Positions 23,762-30,609 of a stretch of 64,000 nt of DNA are shown piece after piece. The DNA lies in assembly GCF_049445795.1 (NCBI RefSeq), contig NZ_JBMSDT010000009.1, forward strand, positions 1-64,000. The letters are read 5' to 3'. This stretch comes from Larkinella sp049445795 (GTDB taxonomy: Bacteria > Bacteroidota > Bacteroidia > Cytophagales > Spirosomataceae). Under the pieces are notes generated by a model. The model was not told the DNA's origin, searched no databases, and saw only the letters and a program-made list of their open reading frames with translations. The stretch's first letter is position 1. The number at the start of each line of letters is the position of its first letter. The position numbers were made by a program, and so were the translations under genes.

Positions 23762-25965
23762 ACGCCTAATTCCAGTTGATTTTTCACCAGCGTATAGTAA
23801 TACCCTTTTTGATGCGTCAGTTCATCATGCGTTCCGACTTCCACAATCCGGCCTTTTTCCAGCACAATGATCTGATCAGCTTGCCGAACGGTACTTAACC
23901 GATGGGCAACAACCACCACCGTTCGTCCGACAAAAAAACGCTCCAGGTTGTCCATAATCACCGCTTCATTGTTGGCATCTAGCGCACTGGTCGCTTCATC
24001 GAAAAATAAAAAGGCTGGATTTTTGTAGACAGCCCTAGCAATCAGAATCCGCTGTTTTTGTCCGCCACTGATGCCCATGCCGCTTGCCCCAATTCGGGTG
24101 TTGTAGCCGTTGGGAAGTTCGTCGATCCATTGACCAAGGTTGGCAATTTGGGCGGCCTCTTCCAGACGGTTTTTGTTTACCGCACCGTTCGGGTCCGATT
24201 CGCTGATGTTTCGGGCAATATTGTCCGAAAATAAAAACCCTTCCTGCATCACCACCCCACACTGGCTCCGCCAAAAGTTGTAGCTAAAATCAGCCAACGG
24301 GCGGTTTCCCACCCGAATTGTTCCGGATTGCGGGTCATGAAATTTAAGGAGCAATTTTAGCAAGGTGGTTTTTCCGCTCCCACTCGCTCCGACAATGGCT
24401 GTTACCTTGCCCTCGGGGATATCGAGACTGATGTCTTCGAGTACATTTTCCGCAGACCGACTCCCATATCGGAAAGAAACCTGCCTTAGCGTCAGGTGGT
24501 TGTACCGAGGCAACTCCCGGATGGGTTCAGCCGAAGGGTTTTCTTCGTTGGTTTTATGGTGGATTTCGGCCAATCGTTCGAGGCTTAGACGGGCATCCTG
24601 ATAGGATCGGATAAAGCCCAGGAAATTGGTAATCGGAACATTCAACTGCCCGAGAATGTACTGCACCGACAGCATCATACCCAATGTAATTTGTCCGTCG
24701 ATGACGGCCTTTGCTGCCAGAAAACTAATCAGAATGTTCTTTACTTCGTTGATAAAACCGGCCCCGCTGGTCTGCATTTGCATGAGCGAGAGACTTCGCA
24801 ATGACAGGTTGAACAACCGCGCCTGAATAGCCTCCCACTCCCACCGACGGCGTCGCTCGGACCCATTCAACTTGATTTCCTGCATTCCGTTGATCAACTG
24901 AATCGTGCTGCTCTGATTACCCGAAGCCTGATCGAAATACCGGTAGTCGATGTCGGCCCGGCGTTTCATAAACAGCATGATCCAGGTTATGTAAAGGGTT
25001 GAGCCAACCAAGAATGTGAGGAATATTTGCGGGCTGAACCAGCCCAAAATCACCCCAAAAACCAGTAAGTTGACCACCGAAAACACGGTGGTCAAGGTGG
25101 TCGCCGACAGAAAAGCCTGTACCCGGTTGTGGTCCTGAATGCGTTGAAGCAGATCGCCGATATTTTTGGCATCGAAAAACGCAATCGGTAGTCGCATGAG
25201 TTTGATCAGAAAATCGGACAACAACCGGATATTGATTCGGCTCGTGACGTGCAACAAAATCCAGTTTCGGAAAATCTGAACGGCCGTTTCCGACACGAAC
25301 AGCATCAACTGGGCCGCCAGAATCAGGTATACAAAATGCAAATTGCTGGTATTGATTCCCTGATCGACAATCGATTGCGTTAAGAATGGGAAAACGAGTT
25401 GCAACCCGGTACTGATCAACAGCCCCAGCAGCAACTGCATGATATACCGGTTATAGGGCCGAAAGTAGGGACGCAAAAAATAGAATCCCTTCCGACGGTC
25501 TGCCTCTTGGCTATCCTCGGTTTCAAAAAATTGCGGAGTGGTTTCCAGCAACAACAAAACCCCTTCCGAATCGTCCTGGAGCCGTTTCTGAGGAATCCAC
25601 CCTTTCATGAAATCCGCTTTTGTATAGCGAATTAACCCATGTCCCGGATCAGCTACCAGCACATGAGTTGGAGTTGCCTCGTAGACCACCACATAATGCC
25701 GTTGCCGCCAGTAAGCAATGCAAGGCAGGGGCACTTCGGTGGTCAGCATCTCATAGGGTACGGTCAGTGCAAGGCTCTGAAAACCGATCTGCTCAGCCGC
25801 TTCGGCGAGCCCTCCCAGGCTGGTGCCTTCCCGCGTCAGATGCGCCTGTTCGCGCAGCTTTTCAATGGAGTGGTTCCGCCCGTGAAATTTGGCAGCCATG
25901 CGCAGGCAGGTTGGCCCGCAGTCGCGCAGATCCAACTGTTTATAGAAAGGGTATTTACGGGCCAT
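23758..25965 (-). CDS. C39-peptidase-containing ABC exporter (PCAT)
   Basis: The 735-residue protein combines leader cleavage and export. The N-terminal C39 domain has the catalytic Cys16 in RDCGPTCL, His90 in RHYVVVYEA and Asp106 in VADPGHG, so it looks active. Six membrane helices follow (about 160-440). The ATPase domain has Walker A GASGSGKTTLL, signature GISGGQKQR and Walker B AFLFFDEATSALD. PCATs cut leaders after Gly-Gly and export the core, which matches the GG site of the small peptide at 29643-29834. It lies 24 bp after the MBL gene and overlaps the HlyD gene. Confidence 0.96.
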   Translation of the reverse strand: MARKYPFYKQLDLRDCGPTCLRMAAKFHGRNHSIEKLREQAHLTREGTSLGGLAEAAEQIGFQSLALTVPYEMLTTEVPLPCIAYWRQRHYVVVYEATPTHVLVADPGHGLIRYTKADFMKGWIPQKRLQDDSEGVLLLLETTPQFFETEDSQEADRRKGFYFLRPYFRPYNRYIMQLLLGLLISTGLQLVFPFLTQSIVDQGINTSNLHFVYLILAAQLMLFVSETAVQIFRNWILLHVTSRINIRLLSDFLIKLMRLPIAFFDAKNIGDLLQRIQDHNRVQAFLSATTLTTVFSVVNLLVFGVILGWFSPQIFLTFLVGSTLYITWIMLFMKRRADIDYRYFDQASGNQSSTIQLINGMQEIKLNGSERRRRWEWEAIQARLFNLSLRSLSLMQMQTSGAGFINEVKNILISFLAAKAVIDGQITLGMMLSVQYILGQLNVPITNFLGFIRSYQDARLSLERLAEIHHKTNEENPSAEPIRELPRYNHLTLRQVSFRYGSRSAENVLEDISLDIPEGKVTAIVGASGSGKTTLLKLLLKFHDPQSGTIRVGNRPLADFSYNFWRSQCGVVMQEGFLFSDNIARNISESDPNGAVNKNRLEEAAQIANLGQWIDELPNGYNTRIGASGMGISGGQKQRILIARAVYKNPAFLFFDEATSALDANNEAVIMDNLERFFVGRTVVVVAHRLSTVRQADQIIVLEKGRIVEVGTHDELTHQKGYYYTLVKNQLELGV

Positions 25966-25989
25966 GCAGGACTAATCGGAGAATTCGGT

Positions 25990-27489
25990 TTACTTGCTCT
26001 TTTCTGCCAACGCTACCTTGCGCATCAAATCACTCCAGGTTCCGAATTCCTTGTAGCCGTGAATGGGCCACGAACTGTAGATCTTGTCGACTGCCAGGTT
26101 ATGTTCTTTGATGAGCTGATAAACCGCCATCTCCCGAACCGAGGCCGGAGATTCTTCGCCGGGTTCAAAAAAGCATAAATCGCCCTGAAAAAGGACTTTC
26201 TCTGCCGGGAAATACGCCATCAGATACTCGTCGGTATGCTGCGTTTTGTCGGTAAAAAAGACCGAAAACGACCCGTCGCCGATCGTGAAAACCCGTTGAT
26301 TGTCAATCAACTCGAACCGGAGCGTTTGCTTCGGTTTATTGAACGGTTCGCCGGAGCCAGCCAGGAGATGCGGATAACCGACCATTTTTTCAAAAAAGGC
26401 TTTATTGCCCGACGAGGTCAGGATAGTAGCGCCTTCTTCGGCAAAGGCCCGAATAGCCCCGGCATGATCAGGATGGTGATGAGTCACGAACACGTGCGAG
26501 ACCGGTTTGCCCGGAAACTGCTTCCGCAGCAATTGCACAACATTTTTTCCCACTTCGTAACTAATGGGAGCCTCGAATACTACAAGGGACTTTCCCGTCT
26601 GGAGAACCAAAACCCGGTTGTTGAAATCCGTGAGATCAATCGCATACAGGTTTTTCCCGATGAATTTTACTGCGAACGAACGTAGCGGGTCCGCCGGGCG
26701 GGGCACCTGACAAGCCGGACAGACCTGATTGGTCGGTAACTGATACGACGGTTGCCAGTCGTAGGCATAGGTCAATTCTTTGCGTAGTCCGCCAAACTCG
26801 TATTCCTCAAACCGGGTCGGAAATCGGTAGGACGCCGTTTTCTGATAATCCTGGTAATTGAATTGGTGCACATTGTCGCCATACACGTTATCGTGATCGA
26901 GGTAAGAAGCCTTGCTTAGTTCGCCGGAGGGCTGAATGAACAACGCCATCGAAACGCCGTTCAAACTGACGGTCATCACATCCACCGCGCCCTCTTTGCC
27001 AATAAACCGGAGCGACGCCCTGTTTTTCCGGGCCATCTGGAGCAGAACCGCCGGATGCGCGGTGGCTGCTTCCAGAAAAGGCGTGTGTCGGTCGGTCAGC
27101 GGGCCCCGGTAAACGCGCCCCCGGCTAAAGTAGTCTTTGGCGTAGAGGCTGTCGGTAAGGGCGTTGTAAAAAAGCTGACGCTGGTAGTCTTTGCCTTTGT
27201 AGTTGAGATCGTTTTCGACATAAAAAACCGTTGATCCTTTGTAGAGCCGAATCCGGTCAGTTTCTTTCATGTCCATCCGCAAATCCGGTTTGGCAAAATG
27301 ACCGGTTTCGTGCGCCAAGCCGGAAGCCGTAATCAACAGATTCAGGGTATCGGATTCGGTGCCCAGATACCGGATCGCTTTCGTCAGGATTTCGGTTGAC
27401 TTTTTCAGATTCGTATACCCATAATCTGCTTGCGCAAGCAATTTTTGTCCGTAAGCAAGGAATAGCAGCAGTAACACGATTCGTCTCAT
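25990..27489 (-). CDS. Exported metallo-beta-lactamase-fold hydrolase
   Basis: The 499-residue protein has a signal peptide (MRRIVLLLLFLAYGQKLLAQA), an N-terminal domain of about 240 residues without known motifs, and a C-terminal MBL domain. The metal motif H-x-H-x-D-H is at 337-342 (THHHPDHAGA). Later His (DKTQHTDEYLMAY) and Asp (FQGDLCFF) residues complete a two-metal site. A Cys pair lies at 257/260 (VCPACQ). The protein should be periplasmic. Its start overlaps the HEXXH-like gene stop by 4 bp, so it is coupled to a peptide-modification gene. Whether it acts on the exported peptide or gives self-protection is open. Confidence 0.85.
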   Translation of the reverse strand: MRRIVLLLLFLAYGQKLLAQADYGYTNLKKSTEILTKAIRYLGTESDTLNLLITASGLAHETGHFAKPDLRMDMKETDRIRLYKGSTVFYVENDLNYKGKDYQRQLFYNALTDSLYAKDYFSRGRVYRGPLTDRHTPFLEAATAHPAVLLQMARKNRASLRFIGKEGAVDVMTVSLNGVSMALFIQPSGELSKASYLDHDNVYGDNVHQFNYQDYQKTASYRFPTRFEEYEFGGLRKELTYAYDWQPSYQLPTNQVCPACQVPRPADPLRSFAVKFIGKNLYAIDLTDFNNRVLVLQTGKSLVVFEAPISYEVGKNVVQLLRKQFPGKPVSHVFVTHHHPDHAGAIRAFAEEGATILTSSGNKAFFEKMVGYPHLLAGSGEPFNKPKQTLRFELIDNQRVFTIGDGSFSVFFTDKTQHTDEYLMAYFPAEKVLFQGDLCFFEPGEESPASVREMAVYQLIKEHNLAVDKIYSSWPIHGYKEFGTWSDLMRKVALAEKSK

Positions 27490-28667
27490 ACAAAAGCGCC
27501 TTGAAAATTGGTTTTAAGAAATGCCTGAAAATTGAAAATATAGGGCTGGGAGCTGTAATCAAAACTCTGATAGGCTGACTTCCAGAACCGATCGATGTGA
27601 TTAAACCCTTCCCGAAAAGCCTCATACCAGCGTCGACCGACTGGGGTAAAAATGCGCGGGTCGTCCATATAGCTCAAATCCAGCGCGAATTTCGCCATAT
27701 AGAACCCCATGCGCGCCACCGCTTCCAGTTGGTGGCGCTCAGACCAGACCTGGGCGGCTAGACAAGCTTGTAAGCAATGCAGGATGGTGGTATAGGTAAA
27801 CAGGCCATGAAAAGCGCTGTATACCTCCCGCTTGTCGTACGAGACTCCTGTCAATTCGGCCAACAGAATTGTCTTGGGCACTGTTAAATAATCATCCACT
27901 TTTAGCGTCAGCGAATAGAACAAAATATGCCCAATTTGATGCGCCAGATCATCAATAAAAAATACTTCATCATGCGGCTGACCTTCCGTGTTTATAAAAG
28001 CCGTTCCCAGGTAGGAAACCGCTCCCATCGATCGAAGCATTGGACTATTAAAAACCGCCAATTCACGGGTTGACTGCTCAACCAAGTGCCAAAAAAAAGG
28101 CGCATGGTTTTGCAGAAGGGTGGCTGCGCGTTCAAGACTTAACCGTTGAGAAACCTTTGTACTGGAAGCCGATTCGGCAAAGTCCTGCGGTTTTCCATTC
28201 TCAGTATACAGAATAAAAGGCAGATGATCGCACAAAGCTAAAGCAGAACCCTTCAAATAGTCGATGGGCATGATATCGAGAACTCTATCCGATGCCGCAT
28301 GACAAATAGCGTGTCGGCCTTTTAGTTCAAGGTCAATTCGTTTAGCTGATACTCCGGTTTTAAGTACGCCAACATTCGGTAAGTAGGTAAACCCAAAAGG
28401 GTCCGTTAAACAGCTTATCCGTTTCGGGCGATCGGCTTCCGGCAAATAGCCGTAGATCAATTGCTCAAGCGGTAATGGGAGGAACGATTTTTCAGAAAAA
28501 AAGTAAAAAAAAGCCGGTTCCAGAAAGATACGATCGTCGTCATAATCCAATCGTTCAAACCAGGCAGGATGGTGCTGATAAAGCATCAGCCGAATGGTAT
28601 CCGCCAATTCGATCTGATTTGCTTGCCATAAGGTCTTATCAACAGCAAACTCAAGTAGTCTATTCAT
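27486..28667 (-). CDS. HEXXH-like putative peptide-modifying enzyme (HQIGH variant)
   Basis: The 393-residue protein lacks a signal peptide and membrane helices. The key segment is FFIDDLAHQIGHILFYSL with H243-x-x-x-H247. A conserved-looking AFHGLFTYTTILHCLQA stretch follows about 45 residues later. This layout matches the HEXXH-type putative RiPP modification family (TIGR04267-like; some relatives are reported as alpha-ketoglutarate/iron hydroxylases). The Glu of HEXXH is replaced by Gln here, which argues against zinc protease chemistry but keeps both His metal ligands. Family assignment is from motif layout and context, not a search. It starts 45 bp after the CPBP gene and overlaps the MBL gene. 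Confidence 0.65.
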   Translation of the reverse strand: MNRLLEFAVDKTLWQANQIELADTIRLMLYQHHPAWFERLDYDDDRIFLEPAFFYFFSEKSFLPLPLEQLIYGYLPEADRPKRISCLTDPFGFTYLPNVGVLKTGVSAKRIDLELKGRHAICHAASDRVLDIMPIDYLKGSALALCDHLPFILYTENGKPQDFAESASSTKVSQRLSLERAATLLQNHAPFFWHLVEQSTRELAVFNSPMLRSMGAVSYLGTAFINTEGQPHDEVFFIDDLAHQIGHILFYSLTLKVDDYLTVPKTILLAELTGVSYDKREVYSAFHGLFTYTTILHCLQACLAAQVWSERHQLEAVARMGFYMAKFALDLSYMDDPRIFTPVGRRWYEAFREGFNHIDRFWKSAYQSFDYSSQPYIFNFQAFLKTNFQGAFV

Positions 28668-28712
28668 TTTTCAAACATCAATGCAAAGAATAAAGACATA
28701 TTTACGTAATAC

Positions 28713-29423
28713 CTACAGAGTTTGACTATACAAAAATGCAGAAAAAGTATTTGTAATAATATGTGCAAAAACGCTCCATAACAATCCAAATCTAAGCCTA
28801 ATTAAACTGAAGCTGTAACCGGCAATAGCGTGTGGAAACAAGATCAAAGGACTAAAAAAAATGGCTTTATATACATCAACAACAACATAGTTATTTATAT
28901 GTACACAAGCAAATAGTATTAATGAAAACACATATATACGTTTAAAGTTATTATTCCAATAATTAATCATGTTACTTGCATTACGTCTAAGTAATATATA
29001 AGAAGCACAAAAAAATAGAAAAGAAAAAAGTAGATATGACTTTACCCATCCTAAGTATAAAGTCAAGTTCTCTTCAGTCAACCAAAATGAGGTAATTGAA
29101 AAAAAAACTCCAATAATCAAGAAAGACGAATTCAAAGGCGTAAATACCAATCCCAACCTAAATAATATTTCTTCAGCTAAAGGCACTACAATACACGTCA
29201 GAATTATTATTTCGGGAGATACCCTATATGAGCTTGTCCTTTTCAGGTAAAACCCTATATCTAAAAGAGTTGACAAATAAATATTTAACTCATATACAGA
29301 TAAATCAAGAATATAGAAAAAACACACAGTGCATATATAATATATTATTAGTTTAAAGTTAGGATATATTTTAAATTTTATAAATGGATTTAAATAATTT
29401 TTAAGAATGCCGTTCATTACCAT
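28713..29423 (-). CDS. CPBP-family intramembrane metalloprotease
   Basis: The 236-residue, very AT-rich gene encodes about seven membrane helices. CPBP (CAAX protease/bacteriocin-processing) motifs are present: PLAEEILFRLGL (motif 1, Glu-Glu-x-x-x-Arg), ILFACVHINNY (motif 2 with His) and FGLLWSVFAHIITN (motif 3 with His-x-x-x-Asn). The set looks catalytically complete. In peptide clusters such proteins trim leaders or give immunity. Start is 29423 or the third codon Met at 29417. It lies between the precursor gene and the HEXXH-like gene on the same strand. Confidence 0.85.
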   Translation of the reverse strand: MVMNGILKNYLNPFIKFKIYPNFKLIIYYICTVCFFYILDLSVYELNIYLSTLLDIGFYLKRTSSYRVSPEIIILTCIVVPLAEEILFRLGLVFTPLNSSFLIIGVFFSITSFWLTEENLTLYLGWVKSYLLFSFLFFCASYILLRRNASNMINYWNNNFKRIYVFSLILFACVHINNYVVVDVYKAIFFSPLILFPHAIAGYSFSLIRLRFGLLWSVFAHIITNTFSAFLYSQTL

Positions 29424-29452
29424 ATTTACAAGATTTTAACATCATTTGTAAG

Positions 29453-29616
29453 AAATAAGTAACCAAACAGAATTAAAAATTAATATTAATCAGACCTTTA
29501 CTTTAATCTTTTTGGTATTTTTCTTCTGTCAAATTCTCTTAATGAGTCATTAATCAAAAAAACCACAAAAGGAGTGTTTAATATATTTTTAATTAATTCT
29601 GTTTAGTTACTTATGC
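29453..29616. repeat. Imperfect inverted repeat between precursor and protease genes
   Basis: The left arm (about 29453-29489) and right arm (about 29578-29616) are reverse complements over a core AATTCTGTTT-R-GTTACTTAT (one mismatch), with further AT-rich matches. They enclose about 90 bp. The repeat lies in the 219-bp gap between the precursor stop and the CPBP gene start. It may be an RNA hairpin that limits read-through from the precursor, or the ends of an invertible or mobile segment. Confidence 0.65.
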
Positions 29617-29642
29617 AAACAAATTAATGTGTTGATTAAAGA

Positions 29643-29834
29643 TTAAAATAAGCAATAAATAGTACAAAAGAGACTAATTAATCCATTGTTTGCATTATCA
29701 GGGTTCTGTTTAATAGCTTTTTCCATACAATCACAATGGCAATTAGAAGCACTACCGCCTTTGATAGCTTCTAAATTTGACGATAATCCATTGTTTGTTT
29801 TCGCTTTTAACTCGTCAATTGACAAACGTTTCAT
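29643..29834 (-). CDS. Cys-rich RiPP precursor with double-glycine leader
   Basis: The 63-residue peptide has a leader of 27 residues (MKRLSIDELKAKTNNG, then LEAIKGG) of the Bacteroidota GG type: Leu-Ser-x-x-x-Leu near the start and Leu-x-x-Ile-Lys-Gly-Gly at the cut. The 36-residue core begins SASNCHCDCME and ends ISLFCTIYCLF. It has five Cys (32, 34, 36, 57, 61), one His in the middle of the Cys run, and an Asn-rich centre. It is placed at the head of a minus-strand group with a C39-ABC exporter that should cut after Gly27. The product is unknown; an antimicrobial or metal-binding peptide are both possible. Confidence 0.8.
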   Translation of the reverse strand: MKRLSIDELKAKTNNGLSSNLEAIKGGSASNCHCDCMEKAIKQNPDNANNGLISLFCTIYCLF

Positions 29835-30153
29835 TGCTTATTTGTCGAAAGGATACCAGTATGAACCGTTTCAATACGGGGTTTTCGGACGGCTCAAAAT
29901 TCGAGCGATTGTATTGCATAAACAAACAAATTTAATGGAAAAATATAAGTAATCCTCATTTTTTTTATAAGTAATTTTTATGAAAATTTTATTGCCGTTT
30001 ATCCAGTATGACAGGCATAAAACCCTTACTAATCAAGTTCTTATCAGCAACCAAAAAAATTTCCGCTTTTTTTACTTATATTCCTTTTTCTTGCCGTTAC
30101 TTTTCTGTTCGGCCCACGTCTAGGTAGGAGAAGTTCACCAACCCTCTCACGGT
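29835..30153. other. AT-rich divergent control region
   Basis: This 319-bp region lies between the precursor gene (minus) and the XRE regulator gene (plus). It is strongly AT-rich and holds a -7 box for the precursor (29927-29934). A 47-codon open frame at 29981-30124 has no coding support. The binding site of the XRE regulator is likely to be here, but I cannot point to a clear operator. Confidence 0.5.
29927..29934 (-). promoter_or_regulatory. -7 box for the precursor gene
   Basis: TAAATTTG on the minus strand fits TAnnTTTG and would give a leader of about 85 nt before the precursor ATG. No clear -33 TTTG is seen. Confidence 0.45.
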
Positions 30154-30558
30154 ATGTCCACCCAAGAAACGTTCGGCCAATGGCTCCGACGCATCCGGAC
30201 CCAATGCAAGATGAAGCAAGCCGCCCTGGCGGCTGAAACCGGCATTACTCAGTCGGCGATTTCTCAACTGGAAAACGACAAGTTTACACCCGATGATCTC
30301 ACGCTCGAAAAGATTAAACATACCCTCACGGCGGGAATTCAGCAACCTACTCTTGAGGAATTAGAACACATCAATAAATTGCTTTTGCAAGCAAAAGACA
30401 GCAAAAAACGAAATTCGCTGTACGAGGCCGCTGGCGAGGTAGATGCTAAATGCACCGGGAGTAAAAACAAGTTGATCCGAATGCACAAACGGCTGGCGGA
30501 GCATCATCAGCAACAAGTTATCCAACTGAGCAGCTATCCCCAACAACCTGAGCAGTAA
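30154..30558 (+). CDS. XRE-family transcriptional regulator
   Basis: The 134-residue protein has an N-terminal XRE helix-turn-helix (about 8-62): FGQWLRRIRTQCKMKQAALAAETGITQSAISQLENDKFTPD is its layout, of which QAALAAETGITQSAISQLEN covers the recognition helix. The C-terminal part is helical and basic, with no known ligand domain. It is transcribed away from the putative RiPP cluster across a 319-bp gap, a common position for a cluster regulator. Unlike the gap, its base composition matches the host. It ends at a strong terminator. Confidence 0.85.
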   Translation: MSTQETFGQWLRRIRTQCKMKQAALAAETGITQSAISQLENDKFTPDDLTLEKIKHTLTAGIQQPTLEELEHINKLLLQAKDSKKRNSLYEAAGEVDAKCTGSKNKLIRMHKRLAEHHQQQVIQLSSYPQQPEQ

Positions 30559-30602
30559 TCAGGCCATAAAACCGCACCACAAGGACGGTTTTATGGCCTG
30601 AT
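30558..30602. terminator. Bidirectional intrinsic terminator
   Basis: A perfect 17-bp stem (30558-30574 with 30586-30602; ATCAGGCCATAAAACCG) with an 11-nt loop lies between convergent XRE and glgB genes. Confidence 0.88.
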
Positions 30603-30609
30603 CGCTTCG

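Larger units (their letters stand above)
22451..29834 (-). other. Putative RiPP biosynthesis and export cluster
   Basis: Six minus-strand genes are arranged head to tail: precursor peptide (29643-29834), CPBP protease (28713-29423), HEXXH-like enzyme (27486-28667), exported MBL-fold hydrolase (25990-27489), C39-ABC exporter (23758-25965) and HlyD adaptor (22451-23761). Two junctions overlap by 4 bp and one gap is 24 bp, so the last four genes form one operon. The double-glycine leader of the precursor fits the C39 peptidase of the exporter. The combination of a HEXXH-type enzyme and an MBL-fold enzyme as the only candidate modifiers is what makes the cluster unusual. A divergent XRE regulator gene starts at 30154. 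Confidence 0.75.

Noticed and set aside
27486..28667. Classical zinc metalloprotease for the HQIGH protein
   Set aside because: The catalytic Glu of HEXXH is missing, and the context is peptide modification.
29686..29952. 88-codon open frame antisense to the RiPP precursor
   Set aside because: The minus-strand frame has a clear leader, GG site and Cys-rich core; the plus-strand frame has none.
29981..30124. 47-codon open frame in the AT-rich control region
   Set aside because: No GG site, no Cys-rich core and no support from neighbours; the hydrophobic run comes from poly-T tracts.
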